Shown here one piece after another: positions 12,701 through 23,775 of a stretch of 64,000 nucleotides of DNA (its first letter is position 1; every line of letters begins with the position of its first letter). The notes beneath the pieces are model-generated. The model did no database searches. It was not told where the DNA came from and saw only the letters and a program-made list of their open reading frames with translations. Made by a program: the position numbers and the translations under genes. This DNA comes from Ignelater luminosus (taxonomy: Eukaryota > Arthropoda > Insecta > Coleoptera > Elateridae), in the NCBI GenBank assembly GCA_011009095.1, contig VTPC01091015.1, positions 31,282-95,281 on the forward strand. The letters are read 5' to 3'.

Positions 12701-13094
12701 ATGAACTAGGGCAAGGATTTTGTTTCTCCTAACGATAAATATCGTTACCGATTAATTATCGTAAGCAGTTGTCAAAATCTGTATTTTGTTTCCTTACGCA
12801 ACCAAAGTGATACTTGAATTCACAGTTCTAAATTAAACTCAATTTGGCTAAAATGTAGACAGGCAGTATTGTCAACTTTTAATAAGCCCGAAGCTTTCGC
12901 GATTAGCTGGTCTGGATGGTTCAGACTGTAACGGCTTTTACTATTTGTCGAGATTTGGAGTCTTGGAATGGTAAAGTTTTTTGAACCAGTAAAGATTAAA
13001 TTATTAATTAAGAGCTGTTTTCTCTACAGAGAAAGCGTCTGCACCTTCTCTTTAAATATTAAACGCAATGCATCATCGGATTCTGCCCTTAATA
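9776..13094. other. AT-rich non-coding stretch, 3.3 kb
   Basis: No open frame of note and no recognised motif on either strand. It probably belongs to the long intron downstream of complexin exon 1 (inference). Confidence 0.45.
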
Positions 13095-13096
13095 TA

Positions 13097-14024
13097 TGAG
13101 GGTGGTTTGATAGCGTTAAGGCTGACCATGAAGATGGCGCCACAGGTCAAAATGCTTTTATAGTTACGATGGTCCATCCTTCAGATGGCACTGCTGAAAA
13201 TGTCACCAATTCTGGACGCGTAGTTTTTGTTTGACAGTCATTTGTGTCAGTCGATGTCAATGATTTGTAAAGAATGAAGCCAGTCGAGTATCTTTCAGTT
13301 ATAAAATTCTTGCGTTTGAAGAGTCAAACTCCAACGAAAATAAAAGCCGAGTGGCAGAGTTCAAACGTGGTCGTACAAGTGTGTTTAATGAAGGTCAAAA
13401 ACAGCAACCGTTGAGGATATTATCAAAAAAGTCCATGAAATCGTGTTAGATGATTGTCGAATGAAAATAAGAGAGATAGCACACACCGCAGGCATATTAA
13501 CAGAACGCGTTTTTAAAATATTACATAAAGATTTGTACTTGACTGTTGTTTGGGATTCACATGGCATATTGTTCATAGACTATTTGCAAACAGGATTGTA
13601 TTATGCTTCATTATTGGACAGATTGAAGAAAAAAATCCAGTTCAAACGACCTCAAATGCAGAGGAAAACAGTTCTCTTTTATCTTGACAATCAACCGGCT
13701 CATACGTCAATGGCCAAAACTTGGCATAGAGCTGGTTCCCCATGCCCCGTATTCTCCAGATCTGGCTCAGAATTTGCTCTTTCCAAACATGAAAACATGG
13801 CTTGGAGGAAAGAAATTCACGAGCTATGATTAAGTGATAGCCGGCGTGAACGAGTATTTTTCAGACTTTCAGATATCGTATTTTTGAAAGGGATCAGAAA
13901 GTTGGAGCATCGATGGATAAAGTATATAGACTTAAAAGGGGACTGTGTAGAAAAATAAAATCAATTTTGACCAAAAAAAACACTTCGTTCTATGTTAATC
14001 TAAAGACTTATCAAGCCACCCTCG
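13097..14024 (+). mobile_element. Mariner element, internally deleted
   Basis: Termini are TGAGGGTGGTTTGATAG on the left and, inverted, CGAGGGTGGCTTGATAAG on the right. Each is flanked by TA (13095-13096 and 14025-14026), the mariner target. Length is 928 bp, against about 1.29 kb for the full-length relative at 15422-16714. The shortfall comes from two internal deletions in the transposase gene. Ends are intact, so it has the form of a non-autonomous derivative. Confidence 0.92.
13274..13958 (+). pseudogene. Mariner transposase with two internal deletions
   Basis: The start MKPVEYLSVIKFLRL aligns with the N-terminus of the 15.6-kb mariner. About 20 residues of the first helix-turn-helix region are lost near 13350, with a change of frame into AEFKRGRTSVFNEG. 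The second helix-turn-helix (MKIREIAHTAGI...RVFKILHK) then joins at about 13538 directly to TVVWDSHGILFIDYLQ. That removes roughly 95 residues, including the first catalytic Asp (TVDETW in relatives). FYLDNQPAHTS retains the second Asp. Later frames decay, and the stop in the family position is at 13956-13958. It cannot make active transposase. Confidence 0.9.
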
Positions 14025-14369
14025 TATAATAAGGCAAATTGGCCGGATTGACAAAACACGTTTGCATAGTTTTCGGCTTTAACGTCAAAACTAAATCTTG
14101 GTGCAACTCCAAAGTGACCAGATTTTCTAAGTCGGATCACTATCCTGTTCAACTACAATTTTAAGTTTTGAGTAAATAGAGTTTACCTTCAAAGAACGCT
14201 TCAGGTCGATTCAACTTTTAGATTAGCGTCGCATGGAACTTTTTAGTTTGATTAGGCTTTTTGGGCCTATTATTTCTGTTATTCGATTCAATTTTCTAAT
14301 TGCATGACCTTCTTCTTTCTTCTTTCTCTTATTCCCTTATACCCTAAGGTGACGGGTCCTCAGTTAATT

Positions 14370-15421
14370 TCAGATATTGCTTCCTACTATTCTTTGCCAA
14401 GCGTGCCTTGGTCTACTTCTTCCTCTTGCCCTTTCCCTTCTTGCCGCCATAATCCTTTTGGGTAATGTCTTCTCCGACATCCGTGTCACACGCCCGAACC
14501 ATCTTAGTTGTTTTGTTTCTATAGTAGAGACTAGTGGTTCCATTCTTAGTTCTTCTCTTGTGGTTATATTTCGAATCCTATCTCTCCGAGTTCTTCCTAC
14601 TACTCCCTTCAGGTATTTCATTTCCGCTGCTGTAACTCTGCTCCGATATCTGTCTTGCAAGGGCCAGTTTTCGGAGCGTATATTAGAGTAGCTACATACG
14701 ATATATAGACTTATAAATAATAAAATATGTATGTAATTTTGTTGCCCTACGTAATTCCTTTTTATTTGTTAATACTTCTAGTGTTTTCCCATAACATGTT
14801 ATATTTATTTGTTTTTATAGCTCACCTACCTTGCTGATTTTCATGACCTTGGTTTTTTATAGTTTATAATCATGCCCACCCTTTTTATTGCTTTATTTCA
14901 GCTGTTTATTGCCTGTTTATAACTTTGTGCATTGTCTGCAACTAGTAGGATATCATCCGCGTATAGTAGATTTTGCACTGACAATCTCTTCATATTCCAC
15001 CATCCTATTGTTTTTTCAAATCTATTTCTCCTGCTTTCACGTTCTATCTGGTCCATTAATATTATAAATAGAAGAGGAATAAGTGAGCCTACCTGTTTAA
15101 TGCCATTTCTCATATTGAAAGTATTTGATTCTCTTCCTTAAATTCTCTGGCTCCTTTATACAATCTTTTAGTAGCTGTGATTAATGTTTCATGTATTTCC
15201 ATTTGCTCCATGGCTTTCCACAGAGCGGTTTTTGGTACAGTGTCAAACGCAGATAACATGTCTAGTAGTGCAACATATAATGGTTTATTCCCTTCTCCCG
15301 TTCTCTGTTGCTATTCTAAGAGTAAAGATGTGGTTTTGTGACTGTTTGTTCTCACGATATGCGCCTTTCTTCTTCTTTTGTTCTAGGATTTTTGAGTATA
15401 ACTTTTGTACACATAATGATA
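14370..15421 (-). pseudogene. LINE reverse transcriptase, C-terminal half
   Basis: Reading on the minus strand from the mariner junction: LYVALLDMLSAFDTVP, with the first catalytic Asp block of RT (about 15300-15240), then LWKAMEKMEIHETLITATKR. Next come GSLIPLLFIILMDQIERE, a G-S-PLLF block with the upstream Pro-Gln lost or changed, and then NLLYADDILLVADN with YADD at 14963-14952. The C-terminal region includes TRRDRIRNITTREELRMEPL and ETKQLRWFGRVTRMSEKTLP (14660-14370). Several frame changes and stops break it. It continues the half at 16717-17480. Confidence 0.85.
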
Positions 15422-16714
15422 CAAGGGTGGTCTGAAAAGTTTCCGACCTCAAGGTGAAGATGGCAGCACTCGTAAATAAAAGCTACTGAATTTCGTTGTT
15501 CATCTGTTGACAGTTACTCACCAAAGTTTCAGCCATTTTGGACGCGCAGTTTTTATGTAACAGTCGTTTGAGTGAGTTGATGTGAGTTTTTTTGTGAAAA
15601 TGGACAAAATCGAGTATCGAGCTGTCATCAAATATTTGTTTTTGAAAGGCAATACGCCTTCGCAAATAAAAGATGAGTTGGATTCTGTGTATGGGGACTC
15701 TGCACCATCATTTACCACAGTGAAATTTTGGGCTGCTGAATCGAAACGTGGCCGTAAGAGCTTGGGAGACGATGAACGTTCGGGACGTCCAAAAACTGCA
15801 ACTACCGACGAAAACATCGCCAAAGTTCACCAAATGGTGCTAGACGACGCCGAATTAAAGTGAGAGAGATAGCAGAGGTTATGAACATGTCAAAAGAACG
15901 TGTTTGTCACATATTAAATCAACATTTAGGCATGAGAAAGCTGTCCGCGAATTGGGTGCCGCGTTTGCTCACGTTAGACCAAAAACGTGTTCGAATGAAT
16001 ATTTCCAACGCTCTTTTGGCGCAGTTTAGGCGAAATAAATCCGAGTTTTGGCGCCGATTAATTACTGTAGATGAAACTTGGATACACCATTATACGCCCG
16101 AAACAAAAATACAGTCCAAACAGTGGACTGCAAAGGGGGAACCGGCTCCAAAAAAAGCAAAAACTGTTTTTTCGGCTGGGAAAGTGATGGTGACTGTTTT
16201 TTGGGATAGTCATGGAGTTATTTTAATCGATTATCTTCAAAAAGGAAAAACCATTACAGAAGCATACTATGCATCATTACTTGACAAGCTGAACGCAGAA
16301 CTTGCGAAAAAAAACGGCCACATTTGCAGAAAAAGAAAATCCTGTTTCACCAAGACAACGCACCGTCTCACACCTCAGCGGTTGCCATGGCGAAAATCCA
16401 CGAATTACGGTTTGAACTGCTTGACCATCCGCCTTACTCACCAGATCTAGCCCCAAGCGACTTCTTTTTGTTCCCTCATCTAAAAATTGCGCTCGGAGGA
16501 CAAAGATTTTCGTCAAATAAAGAGGCAATCACCTTCGTGAACAATTATTTTGCAGAGAAAAATGCCGAGTACTATTTGGACGGGTTACAGAGATGGGAGC
16601 ATCGCTGGGAGAAGTGTGTCGAGTTACAAGGAGACTATGTTGAAAAATAAAAAAAATTTTCAGAAAAAATGTCTTGTATCTTTGTTAGGTCGGAAACTTT
16701 TCAGACCACCCTCG
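15422..16714 (+). mobile_element. Near-complete mariner, nested in the LINE
   Basis: Left end CAAGGGTGGTCTGAAAAG and inverted right end CGAGGGTGGTCTGAAAAG are 28-bp terminal repeats (extending through TTTCCGACCT) that differ at one base. TA flanks both ends (15420-15421, 16715-16716). Length 1293 bp is full size for mariner. It carries a transposase gene with two frameshifts and no large deletion. It lies inside the minus-strand LINE, so it inserted after that element. Confidence 0.95.
15600..16650 (+). pseudogene. Mariner transposase (DD34D), two frameshifts
   Basis: The start MDKIEYRAVIKYLF opens the paired helix-turn-helix DNA-binding half, with GRPKT linking the two helices. Then follow WVPRLLTLDQK and the catalytic half. 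The three acidic residues are visible: TVDETWIHHY, FHQDNAPSHT, and APSDFFLFP with exactly 34 residues between the second and third, the mariner signature. The gene is broken by a missing base near 15860 (after ELK) and by an extra A in the A8 run near 16310-16317. The C-terminus is the usual GDYVEK plus stop. Everything else is in family register, so decay is slight. Confidence 0.93.
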
Positions 16715-16716
16715 TA

Positions 16717-17480
16717 AACAGATTGTACGGTAGTTGTTCATATTATCTGTATTTCCGTTTTTGTGTATAAGCACTTTATCTCCCCCATATTTTATTATTT
16801 CGGGACATATTTCATCTCTGCCTGCAAATTTGTTTAATTTTATTTTGCCTTTTGCCTCGTCTACTTCCTCTTGTGTTATATCTCCTTCTTCAGATATTTC
16901 CCTTCTATCTGATTTTTCTGCACGGTGAACTTCTGATTGATTCACTAGCTCGCTATCGAACTTCTGTTCATAATGTTTCCTTCATGTATCTAGTATTTTT
17001 CAAGATCTGTTTGTACTACTCCATCTGCATCTTTTATTCTCCATATTTGATTACCATACTTTCTCCGCAGATTGTTTACAATAGTCCAAAATCCCATTTT
17101 ATTGTCTTTGTTGCCTATAAACCTTTCTTTGATTTCTTTACAGAGCTCTTCCCAGATTTCAGTTTTTGCTTGTCTCACAGCCAGCTCAGCTTCATTTCTT
17201 CCGCTTATCGATTCCAAATTATCGTTTTCATTTTTAGACTGCAAATATTTTTTCCATGCTGTTTTCTTTGCTTTGGCTTTTACTTTCACGTTTTCATTCC
17301 ACTATGTAGTTCTTTTGGGCCGAGATGTTGTCTTACTTGTTCCGCATACTACGATAGCAATTTTCATTTGTTCCCACATTTCTTCTTTCTCGTAGTTCTC
17401 ACGTCTTTGATCTAGACAGTTCATATACGCACTTTTTATTTCAGGATCTTTCATTTGCTGAATTTTTATTTTCTCATAAC
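16717..17480 (-). pseudogene. LINE linker and N-terminal RT region
   Basis: The minus strand reads SYEKIKIQQMKDPEIKSAY (about 17480-17420). It continues with WNENVKVKAKAKKTAWKKYL (17300-17230), a region ending FWTIVNNLRRKYGNQIWRIKD (17100-17020), EEVDEAKGKIKLNK...CPEIIKYGGDKV, and LIHKNGNTDNMNNYRTI, which stops at the mariner boundary. The last piece is the RT block in which K-G-...-NYRxI precedes the palm. A deletion between KYGGDKV and LIHKN removes part of it. No endonuclease domain is present. Confidence 0.82.
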
Positions 17481-19301
17481 TATTGCATAACTAAAAGTTG
17501 TAATATACTGTTCTAAACAATAGCAATTTGAATTTCTAAATTTCACATTTGGTTCAATAGTGCAAAAGGGTTCGTGTTGGTGACTGAATCTCTCAACCAC
17601 TTTATTTTTTAATTTGTTATTAACTAAGGCGCTGCATTTTCTTGGATGAGCGAAAGAGTTTTTATTACCTAAACCTGAATGTAAACCTATAATTAGTTTG
17701 ATGGCTATACTGTTTGTTGTGCACTGCTTGGTATCTTAGTTCAAAGCAAATCAATAAATAAAGTGGGCGAAAGATAATGTGTATTTTCATTCAATTGATT
17801 TTTGGTTCTTTTCCAACAGTGTTCTGTAATAGACACCTGGTAGATGATAATTCACAGTAGAAAGATCATTAATATTTGCCGACCTACTAAAGTTAAACTG
17901 TTGACTTTACGGCGCAACGGTACCTCCTCAACAAAAATTGTTCATTTAATTTCATACCATAATGTTTGCCTTATATAATAGCAATAGCATCCTTTCATGG
18001 AAAGCAAGATTCTAGCTGTTGTACTTTGAAAACAAAAGAAAAAATGCTGCTGATCTTACTAGTGAGTTTGATCGATTTCCCCCTTCATAATGTAACGTTT
18101 AAAATAAATAAATAATAACAATGGTTTATACTAGTTCTAGATTTTTGGTCTTAGATGACAAAAAAGATGGAGACCGATTAAAGAGAATCTTGCTTTCATT
18201 AGCTCTGTAGGAGGAAAGGTGATGAATGGAGGTGGAACCGTGAAACATGATTTTATTAAGAAAACTGACACTAGAATAGACATGCTAAGAGAGCCACCAC
18301 ACAAACGAAATAAGCAAATTTAGTCCCAATTGACAAATTTCTCGACAATCGTCAATACATTTAAAAGATTTATTACTACTTCACCATTTAATTGGCTAAC
18401 ATAAAGAATTATTATTACTGTGAAAGCGTTAAAGCTAAATCCAAACTAAAACTTCAATTTCAACTATACAGTTAATTAAACTTGTTATTACTATAGTTTA
18501 TGATGACTGCAATGGTTTCATACCCTTCTGCGTTTTTCTGCTTCAGATTTTTTGTTAAGTGCTGGAAAATATTTTAGCTTTATTTCCATAATACACATTA
18601 ACCTAAATATAAAGGGAGTTACGACCTTATAGAGAAAAAAGAAGAATTTAGAACAGTAGGAGAAACAAAAGCGTTGGCATTCGTGTTTATGTAGCCATAA
18701 CATTTTGCAGGCTTTTGGGGTTGGAGGACGTACAGCGCGGGTCGGTTAGGACAATAAATTTTCTCAAAATAAACTGCCGCACAGCAGTAACAATACTGCA
18801 CACATACAAACTACAAACCAAAAACCATACAAAAAAAGTATCTCGATTCTCTATATCTTTTAAACTACTCGACTAGTAATACATTCCGACTTAAAATGTT
18901 AAGTCGCATTTTAGATTGTAAGCTCTTCCTGATGAATCAATAAAATAAAACCCGTGTAGAACGAAAATATACGAGCACATTCTATAAGGGTAAATAGAAA
19001 CAAATGGCCGTATACGTTTGCTGAGATTTTCTGAGCGACTGCTTCGACTTTTCTTTAAGGGGTTCAATAAGAAAGGCAAATACAATTTTCCAAAGTGTAC
19101 GGTGATGAATGCGGACAGTAAAAGGTGCATTGGTAAACGTAATAAAATCATCGTGACGTTTCGCTTTTCAATGGATGTTAATGTTTTCATGTTTGCGGCA
19201 ATAAAATTCGCATTTAGGAAGTGTTAGTAGACAGGGAAATATTGAAATGTTACAAAATTCTCTCTTTTTTTCTGTTTTTACATTGAAAAAGTATTTGTTA
19301 C
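17481..19301. other. Proximal part of the presumed complexin intron
   Basis: No gene is recognised. It begins, on the minus strand, with a GT donor at 19301-19300 directly after the complexin coding exon. Open frames at 18518-19227 lack motifs. The next complexin exons (helical SNARE-binding region) were not seen anywhere from here to position 1. Confidence 0.5.
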
Positions 19302-19356
19302 CTTTAACGGCGTTTAGCTTATTTCCCACCATCTGTTTGGCCACGAACGCCGCCAT
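19302..19356 (-). CDS. cpx: Complexin, first coding exon
   Basis: The exon reads MAAFVAKQMVGNKLNAVK plus one base of a Gly codon. That is the distinctive N-terminus of insect complexins, small cytosolic proteins that bind assembled SNARE bundles at synapses and clamp or promote vesicle fusion. The ATG is at 19356-19354. The exon ends at 19302 and is followed by GTAAC (19301-19297), a splice donor. Thirteen bases before the ATG there is a strong acceptor, TTTGTTTCAG ending at 19370, so exon sequence begins at 19369 and an upstream 5' UTR exon must lie at higher coordinates. The central helix and C-terminal exons are not in 1-19301. That makes the following intron longer than 19 kb, in keeping with the long introns of this gene. 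The short match is highly specific. Confidence 0.88.
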
Positions 19357-19369
19357 GTTTGTAGTTTAT

Positions 19370-21332
19370 CTGAAACAAACATTAATCAAATTAAAACTTC
19401 ATTTTCGCTTAAAATTTATTTAACAAATTTTGAGTTTATCATTCTTTTAGTCTAGAAACTTTTTTAATATTAAACATAGAAACGGTAACAGAAAAGTTTA
19501 TAGTATACACACATTAGTATTACACAGTTCATATATAACAATTTGGCGCCATATTGGTCTGAAAACAAGAAGCGTCAGTCGTCCTGGCGCCACATGACGT
19601 TACATCCCACGTTTTCAACAAAGTCCGGGTATACAAGGCAGCCCCACTGAAAGCTTTTCCTATGGATCATTTAGAATAACCTAGTGCAACGAGGGTCACA
19701 TCAACATTCTACGCTACACGCTCTAATTCAAAAAGCTGCCTAGATTTTAGGATTATGTTATTATATTAGAATATCGTTATTATTATCATTAGTATAATGT
19801 GTTGAGTTACTTGTAAAACTTTAATTAATATTTAATCAATAAAACGTGATTATATTGGTGTTATAATAGTGGGGTTGCTGAAAGGTTTCCTGTAACAAAA
19901 CCAAAAGGTAAAGGTTTATAAAATAAAACGATCATTAATCCTCAATATTCATTAGCATTTAATTATTTAACAGTTGAAGTTTCTTTCTTTTTAGTTTTGG
20001 AGTGATTATAAAATGCAAAATTTTTCAATACTAAAAGCTTTTATGTTTATGTAAACCCTACTGTAAGGAATCTTTAAATTTTAAATTTCATTTTAAATAC
20101 ATCTATAAAATTCTTCAACTCATAATTGGAAGGATCATTATTTCTAAAAAGCAAGTGGTTCTATACGGGAAACTGGACTGTCGTTATTTCACTTATATGA
20201 AACTTTCTTTACCGAGAAACCCCGCTTTAATGCATTATGGCACGAATACTACATCGAAAAATAAGTTGATAATGTGCTGTTTTTCTTAGAAATAATAAAG
20301 TGTAGCACGCGGTTGTTCTTCGATGAATTTGAAAGTTGCTGACTCGATAGTATGCAAACAGAACGTAAGCATTAAGCATTTCATTTTTTCTAACGTGAAA
20401 GCGCAGTGTAAAATAAAATAATGGATGTCAATGAGGACGTTCTTTAGCAACAACCATATTCTAAAGTTCAAAAATTTTTAGAAAATTGATTCTTGAGTTA
20501 TTCTGCAATTCTATAGATAACGGTCATAGACCTCCTGATGTCTTCCCTTTTGTTATAAGGTTGATATTCAACAACAGACTCTCAACACTGTGTTAGCCGA
20601 CGTTACTCCTGAATGATTTAGAGGACAAAAAGTTGCATGCAATCTAGGCATCTCTTTCTACGTATTTACCAAATAAATGACGTCTAAGAACTGGCGTCAG
20701 CTATTAAAACTATTATAAAATTGAAACTATAGAAAGTAGATCACTTTCACGCACGTGAGCAAGGAGGCTACTACAAAGTAGTATTGCCAATTAGCAGACC
20801 GTGCTCAGTGCTGTTTAAATATATCTGGAATTTTACCAAGAATCACATTAAGGAACAATCTTGCCAGAAGAAATTTTGGTTTAGTTTTATATTGATGACC
20901 AAAATGTCTATGGAAGAATTAAAATATTCAATTCTTCGCTATTTATCATTATTTCTTCATTATTTCTACAATTATAATTACTGACTGGACATTTGTTATC
21001 AAAATCAAAAACGCTTATTGATGCAAATTAGCAAATACGCCCCAAGCTGTAACATTTTTATTTATGGAAATACACCCATCAAACTATATATATTCTTAAA
21101 CGGGACAATAAACTGTACAATTCACCATAAAAAATAATTTTTATCTTTTATAAGATAAAAGTAATGACGTCACAGGATATTTTTTAAATTACAGCTCCCA
21201 AGTATTTTTCCTTACTGTCTGATAAAGATTTTATTTCTCTTTTTGGTGTGACTCAATTTTTATACCCTTATACGGAAAATCTCGAAGTAAAATGTAACCA
21301 GTGAAAATACCATCATGACAAAATTAAAAATA
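19370..21332. other. Non-coding region upstream of complexin exon
   Basis: On the minus strand this is the intron before the 13-base leader of the complexin coding exon. A less AT-rich patch at about 19540-19720 contains two TGGCGCC words and TGACGTTAC but no open frame. It could be regulatory or an unrecognised repeat. The rest is AT-rich without supported features. Confidence 0.4.
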
Positions 21333-21597
21333 ATTATCTCGAAAACTGTTCGAAATATCAAAACACCGATTATGTATCGGTAATCAGGAGAGAATTTTAA
21401 GTTGATTTCATATATAACATGTCCTGTGAAGTTACGGGAACATGACAACTGACCAACAGATCGCCATTTTCGATCCCGATTATCTCAAAAACTACTCGAG
21501 ATATCAAAATACCATATATGTATCGGTAATCAGGAGAGAATTTTAAGTTGATTTTATATACATGTCCTGTAAAGTTGTGGAAACATGGCAACAGACG
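21333..21597. repeat. Two-copy tandem repeat, period about 146 bp
   Basis: ATTATCTC...AACATGNCAAC occurs at 21333-21449 and again at 21479-21597. Both copies share GTATCGGTAATCAGGAGAGA and TTTTAAGTTGATTT and differ at roughly one site in ten. The minus-strand open frames at 21260-21591 are translations of this repeat, not genes. Confidence 0.85.
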
Positions 21598-21599
21598 AA

Positions 21600-23773
21600 T
21601 TCAGATACGAATTTTTTTAAATATCGTCTAAAATTCTTTAAAACTAAGTAGGCGCTGTTTAGACAAGAAAACCATTAAATTATAGATCGGATACGTAAAA
21701 TAATTATAAATAGACAAAATAGATGAAATAAATGAAACAAATGAAAAAAATAAATTAATCAAACAAAAAGTAATAAAAATAACATAATAAAGGCACAATA
21801 TTTTAATCCAACAGTGAACACCAGTAGATTTTCTAAAGATACGATTAATATGATCGCCTGAAATCTGTAAAACTGTATTAGGTGAGACTCCAACCTTTTC
21901 TGCAATAAGCTTGTACTTTAATCTTGTACTGGTGGACCAAATCGGGGATCAACTTCGATTGACTACCAACCCAATTTAAAAAGATTTTTCTAGTGTTTCA
22001 TAAAATGATAGTTAATATAAAGCTTCTTTTCCGTATTTCCGGCGCCTCAACATCTTCTTATGTAGCGAAATTTATGACCACACAGTATTCAATGTTCTGC
22101 ATTTTAGGAATATTGCAAACAATGTTCTACCTTTGACAGCCGTGAATCAATAAAATAAGAGAAACAAATGAAACCAGGCATCTTAGCTAACTGAACATCT
22201 CTGCTTCCAAAGTACATGCAATCTTCCTCTTCAAATTCAAAACGCCGAGGAATTCTGCTGCTCATCTCGTAAAATATAGTACTTGTTTTCTGTTGGATTA
22301 AAATCTTACGCATTCAGCATGTCATTTTTATTACTTTTATTAATTTATTTTTTCTTCATTTATTTCGTTCGCTGATTTATCTGGTTTGTTTACTTATAAT
22401 GTTTTTATATATCCAATCTACAATTTACGATCTTTCTTGTCTAGACAGCATCTATTTAATTTTCAAGAGTTATCACTAGGTTTAGGATTTATATGCACTT
22501 ATAAAATTCAAACTATGTGTTGCTTTTAAAAATCTCAGAATTACACAATCGTATATACTCTTTAGATCACAATTCGGTTCATTCAATGAGAAATCTTACG
22601 TAAATTCAGCTTGGCATATGTTTGCTGCATGTCAAAAAAAATGCATAAGATTAATTATCACATTTCACTCCAAATTTCTCTATGTAAGGCTATGGCAGTT
22701 TAGTACCATTAAAACGAGAAACAAAATGAGATAGAAAAAATATCTAAAGTTGAGCTACATAAGTTTTGCATTTACAATAGTTTTGCAGTAGCTCAGCTTT
22801 CAACCCACAACTAAATAGGGAAAAGCTGAATACTACAAGCAAACAAGCAATTAATGACATTTTGAGAAGTTACATAGAATTTACACTGCTTGTAGCCAAG
22901 ATTTATCCCACTATAAATCTACAGTGACTTTAAGGTACAGAATGCTGCTTGCAGTGTGTAACGGTTGAAATTGACCGTTCCACGCAGTCAATACCTCGGG
23001 GTTAAATTATCATCAAGTTTTGCTGTTAGTTTATTCAATTTATTTTTATTCTGTTTAAATTTATCACTTACAAATTTATTTCTCCTACGATTATTAAATT
23101 TAAATCAGAGTTTTATTGTAAGTATAACTTCTCCTGACCTGCCTCAAGGCCCACTGACTGAGTTTTCCGGTCTAGGACATAACAGTCCCAGTTAATCTAG
23201 AGCTAAAGTTTCCTTGTAACGCAAAAGTTACGTTACAAGTGACACTATCAGTTAGAAAATATGTTTTTGACTTACCTATTGTAACATACAGAGTGGCAGA
23301 GTTACAGTGAGCACTTTTTCTTTACAGAACAGTACCATAAATTTAATCAAAAATATTGTCCTGGGAGTGTGCACGGTTGTTATATAGCTACCATTCAAAA
23401 ACATCAGATAAACGAGAGTTCAACAGAAAATTTAAATGTTTTAGTGAGAATTGAAGAACCCAACTCAAAGAAATATAAACTAGTGCTCAGAATACTCCTT
23501 TTCCAAAGCTCTCACTTTTTAGATTAATATCAACATTGCAAAAGGTGTCCTCAAAAGCTCTGATAATCAAGTCTAAATTTACATAAGGCAAGATGTGCAC
23601 AGATGCTCAAGAAAAAACTGTTTGTAATTACATTTTAGAAACAAAATTAAAACGGTAAGTAATTCCTATTTAACAGCTGTAGCGTTCTCGGTTTGTTATC
23701 TATAGAAAGGCTTGCATTGAAAATCTTACCAATAACTCAGACACATTTTAGAGTTTATTTTAAATTTTCAGAG
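21600..23773. other. AT-rich non-coding stretch
   Basis: No supported gene. The open frame at 22104-22313 (minus) has an acidic patch but no recognisable domain and no good splice context. The one at 22965-23195 (plus) also lacks motifs. Confidence 0.4.
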
Positions 23774-23775
23774 TA

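Larger units (their letters stand above)
14310..17480 (-). mobile_element. LINE (non-LTR retrotransposon) relic split by a mariner
   Basis: On the minus strand the element runs from about 17480 to 14310, interrupted by the mariner at 15422-16714. Its order is linker region, N-terminal RT, mariner, RT core with YADD, C-terminal region, then a GA-rich tail (GAAGAAAGAAGAAAG type) at about 14316-14340. The EEVDEAKGKIKLNK...GRDEICPEIIKYGG linker-to-RT sequence and the RWFGRVTRM C-terminus are seen in RTE-like and related arthropod LINEs. I am sure of LINE and less sure of clade. The endonuclease part is missing, as expected for a 5'-truncated copy. Confidence 0.85.

Noticed and set aside
16852-17415. 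187-codon plus-strand open frame with hydrophobic segments
   Set aside because: It is antisense to the LINE linker/RT region, whose minus-strand frame carries the recognisable motifs.
19540-19610. Two TGGCGCC words as possible primer-binding sites upstream of complexin
   Set aside because: They lack the GTAAGT and CTCCGATT blocks that follow the word in the three leader copies, and the word also occurs in unrelated LINE sequence at 30980.
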